From Sphingobacteriales bacterium (GTDB lineage Bacteria > Bacteroidota > Bacteroidia > Chitinophagales > Chitinophagaceae), in the NCBI GenBank assembly GCA_016185185.1, contig JACPOD010000092.1, positions 1 through 54,416 of the forward strand: DNA of 54,416 nucleotides. Reading direction: 5' to 3'. Each line of letters starts with the position of its first letter. Position 1 is the stretch's first letter. This document shows positions 19,176-32,603 of the stretch, one piece after another. Below the pieces are notes generated by a model. That model had not been told where the DNA came from. It did not search any database and worked only from the letters and a program-made list of their open reading frames with translations. The position numbers were made by a program, and so were the translations under genes.

Positions 19176-19775
19176 TTATTTCTTTACTGTTTTACGGTAC
19201 TCCTGGTTCAGGCCAGACAAAACCTGCCGGGTGATATTATATGCTGTGTCTTTATGGAGAAACATCATATTTCCTTTTGCTGTACCAAAAATAAAAGTGT
19301 AATTGTTTTGTTTGTTGTATTCATCCAGGTATGTTTCAATCTTACGCAGCACATCATCCATCATCAATGTTTGCTTATCGCCTAAATCTTTTGACAATTG
19401 CTGTTTTTTATTTTCAAGATTCTGCATTTTTTGCTGGTAAGCTGCTTTAAAATTCTCCGCTTCAATTTCTGTTATGGCATTACCTTTTTGAATAAACTGA
19501 AGTCTTTCATTTTCTATAGCATTAAAATCACTGTTCAGTACTTTATCAATACTGTCTCTTTTCTTTTCAAAATTAGTTTGAACCTGTTTGTAATATTCAT
19601 AGTTTGTTTCTAAAGAATCGATATCCACATAAGCAACATTCAGACTTGATTTAACACTGTCTGACTTTACCAAATTATTTTGGACATCCGCTTTTTTCTC
19701 CGAAAACTGAAAATAAAACAACACTCCAATAAGGGCAAATAACAATACAAATAAAAGAGTAGAAATATTCTTCAT
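19176..19775 (-). CDS. OmpH/Skp-family periplasmic chaperone-like protein
   Basis: Skp-like proteins hold unfolded outer-membrane proteins in the periplasm. This 199-residue protein begins with a hydrophobic signal or anchor (ISTLLFVLLFALIGVLFYFQF), then has VAYVDIDSL, the start of the family's beta strand, and a long Lys/Gln/Glu-rich coiled coil (about residues 60-145). It ends with the strand NYTFIFGTAKGNMMF that closes the trimer body. The order and composition fit the family, but sequence identity to characterised Skp would be low. It is transcribed towards the permease. Confidence 0.8.
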   Translation of the reverse strand: MKNISTLLFVLLFALIGVLFYFQFSEKKADVQNNLVKSDSVKSSLNVAYVDIDSLETNYEYYKQVQTNFEKKRDSIDKVLNSDFNAIENERLQFIQKGNAITEIEAENFKAAYQQKMQNLENKKQQLSKDLGDKQTLMMDDVLRKIETYLDEYNKQNNYTFIFGTAKGNMMFLHKDTAYNITRQVLSGLNQEYRKTVKK

Positions 19776-19924
19776 CAGCGCATTTTTAGCAAGATAAGCT
19801 TATTCAACTTCCACTGCCGAATAAAGCATTAAATTTTAGTAAAGGGTTAACACAAAATACAGCAAAGCTATAACCACACTGCATTTCAATGGCAGCAAAA
19901 TAAAAGGTTTCCCTTCAGAGCAAC

Positions 19925-19951
19925 AAAAAAGGAGTGAGAAAATCTCACTCC
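19925..19951 (-). terminator. rpoC terminator
   Basis: GGAGTGAGA and TCTCACTCC form a perfect 9-bp stem with a 3-nt loop. On the minus strand it is followed by six T. It lies about 55 nt after the rpoC stop and ends the ribosomal/RNA polymerase transcription block. Confidence 0.9.
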
Positions 19952-20004
19952 TTAAATTTTTATTTTCATTTTCAAATCAGCATAGAAGCTAATCTTCCAA
20001 TCAA

Positions 20005-24297
<4,293 letters not shown>

Positions 24298-24314
24298 GTT
24301 GAGTTTATTGTTTA

Positions 24315-24334
24315 CCCCCATCCCCTAAAGGGGA
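24315..24334 (-). repeat. G-rich palindromic intergenic repeat, unit 1 of pair A
   Basis: On the minus strand the unit reads TCCCCTTTAGGGGATGGGGG: a short hairpin (CCCC, TTTA, GGGG) followed by a second G run. It faces unit 2 at 24456-24478 in inverted orientation, and together they fill the rpoB-rpoC spacer. Confidence 0.7.
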
Positions 24335-24434
24335 GCAATGCACCCGCAATTGTTGGATGGGTTTGTTAACTATTAATTTTTTATCAGGAAATAATCGTTG
24401 ATTACTTCTTGAATTATTGTTTACTAAAAAAATA

Positions 24435-24442
24435 AAGAACTG
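24435..24442 (-). promoter_or_regulatory. boxA-like motif, rpoB-rpoC spacer
   Basis: AGTTCTTT on the transcribed strand resembles the boxA antitermination core (UGCUCUUUA in E. coli, UGUUCUUUGA in B. subtilis). It is one of seven identical octamers in this gene block. Confidence 0.5.
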
Positions 24443-24455
24443 TTACAACCAAGTT

Positions 24456-24478
24456 CCCCCTTCAGGGGGACAGGGGGT
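24456..24478 (+). repeat. G-rich palindromic intergenic repeat, unit 2 of pair A
   Basis: The unit contains CCCCC, TTCA, GGGGG, then ACA and a second GGGGG run that could compete for pairing with the C run. It abuts the rpoB stop and is oriented opposite to unit 1. Confidence 0.7.
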
Positions 24479-24479
24479 T

Positions 24480-27400
24480 TTATTCAAACTTAAGGTCAAG
24501 ACCCAAGCCTCTTAATTCATGAACCAATACATTGAATGATTCAGGAATACCTGCACGTGGAACGTTGTCACCTTTTACTATTGCTTCATATGTCTTCGCA
24601 CGGCCGATGATATCATCAGACTTCAGCGTTAACAACTCCTGCAATATGTTAGAGGCGCCATAAGCTTCCAGTGCCCACACTTCCATCTCACCAAAACGTT
24701 GCCCACCAAATTGAGCTTTACCACCCAGCGGCTGTTGGGTAATCAAACTGTATGGTCCTATTGAACGGGCATGCATTTTATCATCCACCATATGGTGAAG
24801 TTTGATCATATAGATAATACCCACTGTTGCTTTCTGGTGGAAACGATCTCCTGTTTCACCATCGTACAAGTAAGTATGACCAAAGCTTGGTAAACCAGCT
24901 TCGTTAATATGATTGGCAATTTCTTCTACTGTAGCACCATCAAAAATTGGTGTGGCGAATTTCATCCCTAATTTTTCACCAGCCCATCCAAGAACAGTTT
25001 CATATATCTGTCCTAAGTTCATACGGCTTGGTACACCCAATGGGTTCAATACAATATCAACTGGTGTCCCATCTTCAAGGAAAGGCATGTCTTCTGCACG
25101 AACGATCTTAGCCACAATACCTTTGTTACCGTGACGGCCAGCCATTTTATCACCTACTTTTAATTTACGCTTAACGGCTAAGTAAACTTTAGCAAGTTTC
25201 AATACACCTGCGGGTAATTCATCACCAATAGAAATATTAAATTTCTCTCTCTTGTAACGACCTAACTCTTCATTGTATTTAATGTTGTAGTTATGCAAGA
25301 GTGTATTGATGTTATCATCTACCTGCTTTTCACCAGTCCATCCTAAAGGATTAACATTCTGGTAATCTAAACCAGCCAGATTTTTAGGATTGAACTTAGC
25401 ACCTTTACCAATCAATACTTCCCCAAAATTATTACTTACGCCAGCAGAAGTTTTGTCTCTGAGCAAGGTTTGTAATTTACTTACTAAAAGTTCAAGAACA
25501 TCGGCAGTATTCTTCTCGTGTACTTTTTCAACTTTTTCTAATAATGCTTTCTCTCTTACTTTAGTATTCTTATCTTTTTTAGCACGTTGGAATAAGCGTT
25601 TATCGATTACCACACCCTCTGTACCACTTGGAGCTTTTAATGAAGCGTCTTTTGCATCACCTGCTTTATCCCCAAAGATGGCACGTAATAATTTTTCTTC
25701 CGGAGTGGGGTCGCTTTCACCTTTAGGGGTAATCTTACCAATAAGAATATCTCCTTCTTTGATAGCAGCACCTATTCTTATTACACCATTCTGGTCTAAG
25801 TCTTTGGTAGCTTCCTCACTTACGTTAGGAATATCTGGTGTTAATTCTTCTTCACCCAATTTAGTATCACGAACTTCTAATTCAAATTCATCAATATGAA
25901 TAGAAGTAAACCAGTCATCTTTTACTACTTTTTCGCTGATTACTATCGCATCTTCAAAGTTGTAACCTTTCCATGGCATGAATGCAACTTTCAAGTTACG
26001 TCCCAATGCCAGTTCACCATTTTGTACAGCATAACCTTCCGTTAAGAAATCACCGTTTTTAACTTTCTGGCCTTTTTTTACAGCAGGTTTCAAATTAATA
26101 CAAGTGCTCTGGTTGGTTTTTGTAAACTTGGTGAGTTTATATATTTGTAAATCTTCTTCAAAACTTACCAGGCGTTGTTCTTCGTCCCTGTCGTAACGAA
26201 CGTGAATTTCATTGGCATCCACAAATTCAACCACACCATTGCCATCTGCATGAATCTGGATCCTTGCGTCACGGGCAGCCTTTGCTTCCAAACCTGTACC
26301 TACTATAGGAGACACAGGACGTATTAATGGAACAGCCTGACGTTGCATGTTTGATCCCATCAACGCACGGTTAGCATCATCATGCTCTAAGAATGGAATT
26401 AAGGAAGCACTTAAACCAACAATTTGATTCGGTGCCACATCCATATATTCCACTTCAGCTTTATCTAATATTGGGAAGTCACCTGTTTGACGGCTCTTTA
26501 CTTTTTCTTCTGAAATGTTTCCATTAGAATCAATTTCCACGTGTGCCTGTGCGATCTTAGCGGTATCTTCTTCTTCAGCACTTAAGAATGTAAGCTTCTT
26601 CATATCGATCTTACCATTGTCAACTTTACGGTAAGGCGTTTCAATGAAGCCCATATCATTAATCTTTGCGTGAACGCAAAGTGTTGAGATCAAACCAATG
26701 TTTGGCCCCTCTGGTGTTTCAATAGTACACAAACGACCATAATGTGAATAGTGTACGTCACGAGTACCAAAAAATGAGTTGATAACAGAAGACAAAGTCC
26801 TCGCATTAATCAAATCAACAGGAGTGAATACCTCATTATCACGAACGTTCATCCTTTCACGGATGGTACGTGCCATACGAGCCAGACCAACACCAAATTG
26901 TGCATACAACTGCTCACCTACTGTACGAACACGACGATTGCTCAGGTGATCGATATCATCTATCTCTGCTTTGGCATTTGTTAAACGCACCAGGTATTTA
27001 ATGATTAAAATGATATCCTGGCGGGTTAATGTTTTTTGGGTAAGCGGCGCTTCAATATTCAACTTGCGGTTGATTTTGTAACGTCCCACTTCCCCTAAAT
27101 CATAACGCTTATCACTAAAAAATAATTTATCAATAATACCACGGGCAGTTTCGTTATCCGGCGCATCGGCACCACGTAACTGGCGGTAGATATGTTGAAC
27201 GGCTTCCAACTCGGAGTTAGATGTATCTTTATTTAAAGTATTATAGATGATAGCGTAATCCCCACTCACTTCTTCTTTTTGAACGAATACGCTTTCAACT
27301 CCTAAATCTGTAATTAATTCAATGTTTTCTGCATTTAAAACAGAGTCACGTTCTAATACTACTTCATTTCTTTCGATAGAAACCACTTCACCGGTATCTT

Positions 27401-28169
27401 CATCCACAAAATCTTCTACCCAGCTTCTTAATACACGGGCAGCTAATAATTTCCCTTCGTATTTACTTAAGGTTTTTTTATCAGCTTTTACTTCATCGGC
27501 CATACCAAACAATTCCAGAATATCCTTATCTGTTTCAAAACCGATAGAACGTAACAATGTTGTTACCGGGAATTTTTTCTTACGGTCGATGTACGCATAC
27601 ATCACATTGTTGATATCCGTAGCGAATTCCATCCATGCTCCTTTAAAAGGAATTACACGGGCAGAATAAATTTTAGTACCGTTTGGATGCAAGGACTGAC
27701 CAAAGAACACACCAGGTGAACGGTGTAATTGAGAAACCACCACCCTTTCGGCACCATTGATAACGAAAGTACCACGTGGTGTCATGTAAGGGATGTTTCC
27801 TAAGAACACGTCCTGTACAATGGTTTGGAAATCGATATGCTCTTCATCATTACAGCTTAACCGCAGTTTTGCTTTTAATGGCACAGCATACGTAAGCCCT
27901 CTTTCCATACATTCATCGATAGTATAACGTGGTGGATCCACGAAATAATCTAAGAACTCGAGCACAAATATGTTTCTCGTGTCAGTAATCGGGAAGTTTT
28001 CTTTAAACACACGGAAAAGCCCTTCTACGTTACGCTTATCAGGAGTCGTTTCCAATTGGAAAAAATCCCTGAATGATTCTAACTGGATATCCAGCAAATC
28101 TTCTGGCTCTGCCAAATGCTTAATCTTACCGAAACTGATTCTTTTGTTGTGAAGTGTTGTTGAAGACAT
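24480..28169 (-). CDS. rpoB: DNA-directed RNA polymerase subunit beta, lacking rifampicin cluster I
   Basis: RpoB forms the other half of the RNA polymerase active-site cleft. The ATG at 28169 ([16 protein letters not shown]) gives 1229 residues. The reading frame is open throughout, and landmarks such as [55 protein letters not shown] and [15 protein letters not shown] are present. However, NSFFGT is followed directly by [12 protein letters not shown]. All normal RpoB proteins have 39 more residues here (SQLSQFMDQ through RERAGFEV, E. coli S509-V547). Restoring them gives about 1268 residues, the usual length in this phylum. The lost piece is the rifampicin-resistance region and fork loop 2, so the protein as written should not work. 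An in-frame assembly collapse at about 26762 is likely. Confidence 0.97.
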   Translation of the reverse strand: MSSTTLHNKRISFGKIKHLAEPEDLLDIQLESFRDFFQLETTPDKRNVEGLFRVFKENFPITDTRNIFVLEFLDYFVDPPRYTIDECMERGLTYAVPLKAKLRLSCNDEEHIDFQTIVQDVFLGNIPYMTPRGTFVINGAERVVVSQLHRSPGVFFGQSLHPNGTKIYSARVIPFKGAWMEFATDINNVMYAYIDRKKKFPVTTLLRSIGFETDKDILELFGMADEVKADKKTLSKYEGKLLAARVLRSWVEDFVDEDTGEVVSIERNEVVLERDSVLNAENIELITDLGVESVFVQKEEVSGDYAIIYNTLNKDTSNSELEAVQHIYRQLRGADAPDNETARGIIDKLFFSDKRYDLGEVGRYKINRKLNIEAPLTQKTLTRQDIILIIKYLVRLTNAKAEIDDIDHLSNRRVRTVGEQLYAQFGVGLARMARTIRERMNVRDNEVFTPVDLINARTLSSVINSFFGTRDVHYSHYGRLCTIETPEGPNIGLISTLCVHAKINDMGFIETPYRKVDNGKIDMKKLTFLSAEEEDTAKIAQAHVEIDSNGNISEEKVKSRQTGDFPILDKAEVEYMDVAPNQIVGLSASLIPFLEHDDANRALMGSNMQRQAVPLIRPVSPIVGTGLEAKAARDARIQIHADGNGVVEFVDANEIHVRYDRDEEQRLVSFEEDLQIYKLTKFTKTNQSTCINLKPAVKKGQKVKNGDFLTEGYAVQNGELALGRNLKVAFMPWKGYNFEDAIVISEKVVKDDWFTSIHIDEFELEVRDTKLGEEELTPDIPNVSEEATKDLDQNGVIRIGAAIKEGDILIGKITPKGESDPTPEEKLLRAIFGDKAGDAKDASLKAPSGTEGVVIDKRLFQRAKKDKNTKVREKALLEKVEKVHEKNTADVLELLVSKLQTLLRDKTSAGVSNNFGEVLIGKGAKFNPKNLAGLDYQNVNPLGWTGEKQVDDNINTLLHNYNIKYNEELGRYKREKFNISIGDELPAGVLKLAKVYLAVKRKLKVGDKMAGRHGNKGIVAKIVRAEDMPFLEDGTPVDIVLNPLGVPSRMNLGQIYETVLGWAGEKLGMKFATPIFDGATVEEIANHINEAGLPSFGHTYLYDGETGDRFHQKATVGIIYMIKLHHMVDDKMHARSIGPYSLITQQPLGGKAQFGGQRFGEMEVWALEAYGASNILQELLTLKSDDIIGRAKTYEAIVKGDNVPRAGIPESFNVLVHELRGLGLDLKFE

Positions 28170-28312
28170 ATTACTAAATCCGGTTTTTAGTTTTATACAG
28201 ACGTACAATACACACCCAGCTTTACTTTCTTAAAAAAATAAAGCCGATGATTTTCAATTATTTATGCATGTATTGGGGCGTCAAAATTTCCTTAGGCCTA
28301 ATTTAAGGAACG

Positions 28313-28320
28313 CAAAGGTA
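28313..28320 (-). promoter_or_regulatory. Bacteroidota -7 element upstream of rpoB
   Basis: The minus strand reads TACCTTTG, a perfect TAnnTTTG, identical to the elements before rplK and the tRNA operon. A T run lies 17 nt upstream in place of TTTG. It would give rpoBC its own promoter with a leader of about 135 nt. Confidence 0.6.
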
Positions 28321-28411
28321 AGGATTAAGGTGATACGAAAAATAATTTTATGCACGGTTTTTGAAAGCTGTGCATAACTGTAAAACAAGTTAGTAAAGAA
28401 GCCAAAATGAC

Positions 28412-28440
28412 AAAAAAATCCCCCGGATTACCGGGGGATT
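28412..28440 (-). terminator. strong terminator between rplL and rpoB
   Basis: AATCCCCCGG and CCGGGGGATT pair perfectly around ATTA and are followed by seven T on the minus strand. It lies 25 nt after the rplL stop and about 90 nt before the rpoB -7 element, so it probably attenuates or separates the ribosomal-protein and polymerase transcripts. Confidence 0.9.
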
Positions 28441-28465
28441 CATTATTAAGTTGTTTGAATAACTC

Positions 28466-28840
28466 TTACTGAATTTCAACATCAGCGCCTGCTTCTTTCA
28501 GTTTGTTAGCAATTTCTTCAGCTTCAGCTTTAGAAACACCTTCTTTAACTGGTTTTGGAGCACCGTCCACCAAGTCTTTAGCTTCTTTCAAACCGAGACC
28601 AGTTAAATCTTTAACGATCTTAACTACGTTCAGTTTAGAAGCACCACCACTCTTCAATACTACATTGAAAGCAGTTTTTTCTTCTACTGCAGCGGCACCA
28701 CCACCTGCGTCGCCACTTACTACTACTGCGGCTGCAGCTGGTTCAATACCATAATCTGCTTTTAATACGTCAGCCAGTTCCTGTACTTCTTTTACAGTAA
28801 GGCCAACCAGTTGTTCTGCTAATGCTTTTACGTCTGCCAT
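28466..28840 (-). CDS. rplL: 50S ribosomal protein L7/L12
   Basis: L7/L12 forms the flexible stalk that recruits translation factors. The 124-residue protein has an N-terminal dimerisation domain ([20 protein letters not shown]), an Ala/Gly/Val-rich hinge, and the globular C-terminal domain with [15 protein letters not shown]-type [17 protein letters not shown] and [15 protein letters not shown]. It is followed by a strong terminator. rplJ lies 120 nt upstream. Confidence 0.98.
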   Translation of the reverse strand: MADVKALAEQLVGLTVKEVQELADVLKADYGIEPAAAAVVVSGDAGGGAAAVEEKTAFNVVLKSGGASKLNVVKIVKDLTGLGLKEAKDLVDGAPKPVKEGVSKAEAEEIANKLKEAGADVEIQ

Positions 28841-28960
28841 TTGATTTAAATTTTTCCCGTCTTCACTGCTTTTTATTAGCTCCGACGGAGTTTAAAAAAA
28901 TTGTTTACGCCTTTTACTATCCGGCCAGTTATTTATTTGCTCTCGCAAGAAAATACATTG

Positions 28961-29476
28961 TTATTCTGCTGCTACACTTTCACCTTTCTTTTCAGCATTG
29001 TGCAATAAAGCAGCAATAACCCGTTTAGCTGGTGATTGTAACAATCCAATAACCTCACCGATAAGTTCGTTCTTAGTTTTGATCTTAGTTAATGATATCA
29101 GGGTATTATCTCCTGTATAAATATCACCATTAATGAAAGCCGCTTTTAACACCGGTTTTTCACCATTGCTCTCTTTGCGGAATGAACTGATGATTAAAGC
29201 AGGTTCTTTGGGATTCTCTGAAAACAATAAAGCTGTTACTTTATGCAGAGATTCATATACCCCGCTATAACGTTCAGCATCCAGAGATTCCATAGCTTTT
29301 TTGATCAAAGTATTTTTGGCCACCTTCATTTCAACATTTTTGTCGAAACAGGCACGGCGAAGTTTACTTACCTGAGCTACAGTCAGCGATTCTGTATCGG
29401 TAATATAGAAGTTATTATATTGAGAGAATTTGCCCTTCAGCAATTCAATCACTTCATTTTTTTGTTCTTTGTTCAT
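28961..29476 (-). CDS. rplJ: 50S ribosomal protein L10
   Basis: L10 anchors the L7/L12 dimers to the ribosome. The 171-residue protein carries the N-terminal rRNA-binding domain (NFYITDTESLTVAQVSKLRR, then VAKNTLIKKAM) and the C-terminal helix that binds L12. In many bacteria L10 with L12 represses its own leader. The 44-nt gap to rplA is too short to show such a leader clearly. Confidence 0.97.
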   Translation of the reverse strand: MNKEQKNEVIELLKGKFSQYNNFYITDTESLTVAQVSKLRRACFDKNVEMKVAKNTLIKKAMESLDAERYSGVYESLHKVTALLFSENPKEPALIISSFRKESNGEKPVLKAAFINGDIYTGDNTLISLTKIKTKNELIGEVIGLLQSPAKRVIAALLHNAEKKGESVAAE

Positions 29477-29520
29477 AACTTAATTGTTTAAAGCATTGTT
29501 TGGCGTGAAACAAACAAATA

Positions 29521-30213
29521 CTAATTCATTAATGATTTTGTATCAATTGAAATGCCCGGGCTCATTGTACTGGCCATAAACACACTCCTCAGGTAAGTAC
29601 CTTTGGCTGTAGATGGTTTTGCTTTGATGATAGCATTGATTAATTCGTGACTGTTTGCCGCTATTTTATCGGGGCTGAAACTTACACGGCCAATTGATGC
29701 GTGAACAATTCCTGCTTTATCAACTTTGAAAGCAATTTTACCGCCTTTAACTTCATTTACTGCAGCCGCTACATCATTTGTAACAGTTCCGGTTTTGGGG
29801 TTAGGCATCAGGTTACGGGGACCTAAAACTTTACCCAGCTTACCAATCTTAGGCATTACGGATGGAGTAGCAACGATAACGTCTACATCAACCCACCCAC
29901 CTTCAATCTTTGTAATAAATTCATCCAGACCTACAAAATCAGCACCTGCTGCTCTTGCATCAGCTTCTTTATCTGGGGTACAGAGCACTAATACTTTTTT
30001 TGTTTTACCAGTGCCATGTGGCAAAGTAACAGTACCACGAATAGCCTGATCGGCTTTCTTTGGGTCAACACCCAAACGAATATGTAAATCAACAGAGCTG
30101 TCGAATTTAGTTGTATTCACATCTTTTACTAAAGTAGAAGCTTCTTTTAATGAATACTGTTTGTTTTTATCAACTTTTGAAGCTACTGCTTTTCTTTTCT
30201 TAGCGATTCCCAT
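29521..30213 (-). CDS. rplA: 50S ribosomal protein L1
   Basis: L1 forms the mobile L1 stalk near the E site and is the autogenous repressor of the L11 operon in many bacteria. Its 230 residues include [43 protein letters not shown] and the closing [14 protein letters not shown]. It lies 27 nt after rplK. A GC-rich hairpin in the rplK leader is a candidate L1 target. Confidence 0.98.
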   Translation of the reverse strand: MGIAKKRKAVASKVDKNKQYSLKEASTLVKDVNTTKFDSSVDLHIRLGVDPKKADQAIRGTVTLPHGTGKTKKVLVLCTPDKEADARAAGADFVGLDEFITKIEGGWVDVDVIVATPSVMPKIGKLGKVLGPRNLMPNPKTGTVTNDVAAAVNEVKGGKIAFKVDKAGIVHASIGRVSFSPDKIAANSHELINAIIKAKPSTAKGTYLRSVFMASTMSPGISIDTKSLMN

Positions 30214-30240
30214 TTTAATTTCAGTTTAAAAAATTAATAA

Positions 30241-30684
30241 TTAATTTTCCCATGGGGCTTTACCATCAACAGTTAATCCCATACTGCGGGCAGTACCGGC
30301 TACCATGCTCATAGCACTTTCCAGCGTAAAAGCATTCAAGTCAGGCATTTTGTCTTTAGCAATTGCTTCCACTTGTGCCCAACTTACCTTACCTACTTTT
30401 TGACGATTTGGCTCTTTGGAACCGCTTTGAATTTTAGCTGCTTCCAGCAACTGTACGGCTGCAGGAGGAGTTTTAATGATAAATTCAAAAGATTTGTCGG
30501 AATAAACTGTAATTAATACAGGGAGAACTTTTCCCATTTTGTCCTGCGTACGTGCATTAAACTGCTTGCAGAACTCCATAATGTTGATGCCTTTTGAACC
30601 CAGCGCAGGTCCAATTGGCGGTGCAGGGTTGGCCTGGCCACCCTTACACTGTAGCTTAACATAGCCAGTGATTTCTTTTGCCAT
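30241..30684 (-). CDS. rplK: 50S ribosomal protein L11
   Basis: L11 shapes the GTPase-associated centre and is needed for RelA-type sensing of stalled ribosomes. Its 147 residues show the proline-rich loop [20 protein letters not shown] and the C-terminal RNA-binding domain ([16 protein letters not shown]). It is the first gene of rplKAJL, with a promoter-like element about 120 nt upstream. The usual upstream neighbour nusG is separated from it here by an opposite-strand gene. Confidence 0.98.
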   Translation of the reverse strand: MAKEITGYVKLQCKGGQANPAPPIGPALGSKGINIMEFCKQFNARTQDKMGKVLPVLITVYSDKSFEFIIKTPPAAVQLLEAAKIQSGSKEPNRQKVGKVSWAQVEAIAKDKMPDLNAFTLESAMSMVAGTARSMGLTVDGKAPWEN

Positions 30685-30707
30685 TTTCTACTTTTTTTGG
30701 TGTTAAC

Positions 30708-30727
30708 GTCCGGCTCTAAGGCCGAAC
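30708..30727 (-). promoter_or_regulatory. candidate L1-binding hairpin in the rplK leader
   Basis: On the minus strand GTTCGGC and GCCGGAC form a 7-bp stem (with one G-U pair) around CTTAGA, 24 nt before the rplK start. L1 represses this operon in other bacteria by binding the leader. The link to L1 here is inference from position. Confidence 0.4.
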
Positions 30728-30783
30728 TCCCAAATCAATACATTCTAACTATCTGCTTAAGTGCTAAACTTAAGGCAGAAGAC

Positions 30784-30791
30784 AAAGAACT
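30784..30791 (-). promoter_or_regulatory. boxA-like motif at the 5' end of the rplK transcript
   Basis: The minus strand reads AAAAAGTTCTTTG, just downstream of the predicted rplK promoter. It shares the octamer AGTTCTTT with six other spacers of this block. Confidence 0.5.
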
Positions 30792-30802
30792 TTTTGGGGA
30801 AG

Positions 30803-30834
30803 CAAAGGTAGGAAAATAACTGGCATATCAGCAA
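30803..30834 (-). promoter_or_regulatory. rplK operon promoter
   Basis: The minus strand has TACCTTTG (30803-30810) as -7 element and a TTG (30832-30834) 21 nt upstream as a weak -33 element. The leader to rplK would be about 115 nt and contains a boxA-like motif and hairpins. Confidence 0.65.
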
Positions 30835-31113
30835 TTATTGAGCGAAAAATTTTACTGGTCTTCTAAGATCAGTTGGGTAATGAGTATTTATCGGTTTTTA
30901 ACTAAGATATGCTCAAGTTGTTACTATTTTATCTATCTAACATAGTGCCCCTTTATGAACCCGGTTTTAGCATAAGGCGACAGATAAATAAAAGCTTTGG
31001 AGTTTATTTATTTTCCCATTTTTTAAAAAAGAAATTTTTCAAATGAAATACTTGTTATAATTTTCAATAACTAATAATCAACTACAACTAATAACATTAA
31101 AACCCTCCTTGTT
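30835..31113. other. intergenic region upstream of the histone-like gene
   Basis: This 279-nt AT-rich stretch is divergent between the rplK promoter and the histone-like gene. At 31037-31067 TTTTTC, 17 nt and TAATTTTC form a loose -33/-7 match that could serve the plus-strand gene. Otherwise I see no gene and no stable structure. Confidence 0.4.
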
Positions 31114-31524
31114 ATGGCTAAAGCAAAAAAGAAAAAAGCAGTAAAGAAAGCCGCTCCAAAAAAAGCGAAGAAAGCTGTTAAAAAAGCACCGCCTAAAAAA
31201 GTCGCTCCTAAAAAAGCCAAAAAAGCTGCACCTAAAAAGAAAGCAGTAAAAAAAGCAGCTAAGAAAGTGGTAAAGAAAAAGGCTGTAAAAAAAGTTGCGA
31301 AAAAAATTGTAAAAAAGGCTGCGAAAAAAGTAGTTAAGAAAAAAACAGTGCCTAAAAAAGTCGCTCCTAAAAAAGCCGTAGCGAAAAAAATTGCAGCGCC
31401 TGTACCAACCCCGAAAGCAGAGTCTGCTCCTCTACCTACTTTGTTTGACACGATGGATTCTCCGGCTATTGACGATACGCCGCTATTGCCTGCAGACAAT
31501 AACGATAATGGAGATGGCCTTTAA
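31114..31524 (+). CDS. histone H1-like lysine/alanine-rich DNA-binding protein
   Basis: This 136-residue protein begins MAKAKKKKAVKKAA. Up to about residue 95 it is built of short degenerate repeats of the KKA / PKKA / KKVVKK type, as in bacterial histone H1-like (Hc1/AlgP-type) nucleoid proteins. The C-terminal 35 residues are different: Pro-rich, then acidic (DTMDSPAIDD, NNDNGDG). Such proteins bind DNA without sequence specificity. The gene is on the plus strand inside the otherwise minus-strand nusG-rplK junction and ends at a shared terminator. An antisense open frame over the same bases is an artefact of the repeats. The role here is inferred from composition only. Confidence 0.85.
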   Translation: MAKAKKKKAVKKAAPKKAKKAVKKAPPKKVAPKKAKKAAPKKKAVKKAAKKVVKKKAVKKVAKKIVKKAAKKVVKKKTVPKKVAPKKAVAKKIAAPVPTPKAESAPLPTLFDTMDSPAIDDTPLLPADNNDNGDGL

Positions 31525-31543
31525 TTACATTTAATAACCTGTA

Positions 31544-31589
31544 TTGAACTAAAAAAACCTCAGTAAATGCTGAGGTTTTTTTAGTTCAA
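31544..31589. terminator. bidirectional terminator between the histone-like gene and nusG
   Basis: A perfect 20-bp stem with a 6-nt loop (TAAATG) contains AAAAAAACCTCAG on one side and CTGAGGTTTTTTT on the other, so T runs follow the hairpin on both strands. It lies 11-20 nt from the stops of both convergent genes. Confidence 0.95.
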
Positions 31590-31600
31590 TTTTAAATTTC

Positions 31601-32182
31601 TTATCCTATTTTTTCCACCTGCATATAATTTAACTCAACCGGCGTGGCACGGCCAAAAACTTTCACCGCTACTTTCAATTTTTTCTTTTCATCATTTACC
31701 TCTTCAATCACTCCATTAAAATCATTAAATGGCCCGTCAATAATTTTAATAGTTTCACCAATAATAAAAGGTTCGCTCATTGTCATTCCACCAGCATCGG
31801 TCATCTCATCAACTTTACCCAGCATCTTATTTACTTCTGCCTTACGAAGCGCAATAGGGTTTTCTTTTCCCAAAAAGTGGATTACATTGGAAGTATTTTT
31901 TATAGCATCCCTTAAATCATCATTCATTTTTCCCCCACTTACTTCAATCATAACATACCCGGGATAAAAGTTACGTTCACGCATCACTTTTTTACCATTC
32001 TGCACTTTATATACTTTTTCAACCGGTAAAAATACCTGCTTCACAATTTTATCCCAACCACCTCTGGATATTTCCTTATCAAGGTATTCTTTAACTTTCT
32101 TTTCTTTTCCACTAACTACCCGCAGCACGAACCATTTGGTATCCGTTGCATTGGTTTCCGTTATGTTTACCGTTTCTTCCAT
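31601..32182 (-). CDS. nusG: transcription termination/antitermination factor NusG
   Basis: NusG binds RNA polymerase and links it to Rho, ribosomes and the NusB/NusE-boxA antitermination complex. I place the start at the ATG at 32182 (MEETVNITETNATDTKW), 2 nt after the secE stop, giving 193 residues. WFVLRVVSGKEKKVKEYL and YPGYVMIEV are the NGN domain. The KOW domain is EPFIIGETIKIIDGPFNDFNG near residue 140 onward. A longer frame upstream only reads through secE. Confidence 0.97.
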   Translation of the reverse strand: MEETVNITETNATDTKWFVLRVVSGKEKKVKEYLDKEISRGGWDKIVKQVFLPVEKVYKVQNGKKVMRERNFYPGYVMIEVSGGKMNDDLRDAIKNTSNVIHFLGKENPIALRKAEVNKMLGKVDEMTDAGGMTMSEPFIIGETIKIIDGPFNDFNGVIEEVNDEKKKLKVAVKVFGRATPVELNYMQVEKIG

Positions 32183-32184
32183 CT

Positions 32185-32376
32185 TTAAAACATTGAATAG
32201 ATTAATTCTAAAACTTTGGCGATCGACAGATCCATTACCCACACCATAGCAGTAATAATCAGAGTTGCTGCCAACACAATCATGGTTGATTGTTGTAACT
32301 GTGCCCATGTTGGCCAGCTTACTTTTTCAATCAACTCTTTGTATGAGTCTTTGAAGTAGGAACTTACTTTGTTCAT
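32185..32376 (-). CDS. secE: preprotein translocase subunit SecE
   Basis: SecE clamps the SecY channel in the inner membrane. The 63-residue form has the conserved amphipathic helix YKELIEKVSWPTWAQLQQST, followed by a single membrane helix (MIVLAATLIITAMVWVMDLS). Position between tRNA-Trp and nusG is canonical. Confidence 0.96.
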   Translation of the reverse strand: MNKVSSYFKDSYKELIEKVSWPTWAQLQQSTMIVLAATLIITAMVWVMDLSIAKVLELIYSMF

Positions 32377-32408
32377 TTTTTCTTTTTTGAAGATTTCAAT
32401 TTATACTG

Positions 32409-32479
32409 CACGGGCACTAGGATTCGAACCCAGACTGAAGGTTTTGGAGACCTCTGTACTACCGTTATACTATGCCCGT
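32409..32479 (-). tRNA. tRNA-Trp (CCA)
   Basis: The acceptor ACGGGCA pairs with TGCCCGT. The anticodon stem GAGGT/ACCTT encloses CTCCAAA, with anticodon CCA. The T loop is GTTCGAATC. It lies between tuf and secE, the usual place in this phylum. 3' CCA is not encoded. Confidence 0.95.
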
Positions 32480-32484
32480 ATAGC

Positions 32485-32514
32485 GGCCCCTCCAACCTCC
32501 CTAAAGGGGAGGCT
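32485..32514 (-). repeat. G-rich palindromic intergenic repeat, unit 1 of pair B
   Basis: The minus strand has CCTCCCC, TTTA, GGGAGG and then TTGGAGGGG, the same hairpin-plus-G-run design as pair A. It lies 6 nt from tRNA-Trp and faces unit 2 at 32604-32638. Confidence 0.7.
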
Positions 32515-32531
32515 CAAAGAGCCTTATTTTT

Positions 32532-32539
32532 AAAGAACT
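32532..32539 (-). promoter_or_regulatory. boxA-like motif, tuf to tRNA-Trp spacer
   Basis: AGTTCTTT on the minus strand, in the context AAAAAGTTCTTTAAA. It is one of seven identical octamers. Confidence 0.5.
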
Positions 32540-32603
32540 TTTTAAAGTACAAAGTACCCTGGCTTTAGATACCAAAGGTACTTTGTTTTTTGAAGCCTTT
32601 CAA

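Noticed and set aside
31071-31499. Long antisense open frame rich in Phe/Ala/Thr opposite the histone-like gene
   Set aside because: It is the mirror of Lys/Ala repeat codons (AAA/GCT read backwards) and has no start context or family resemblance; the plus-strand gene explains it.
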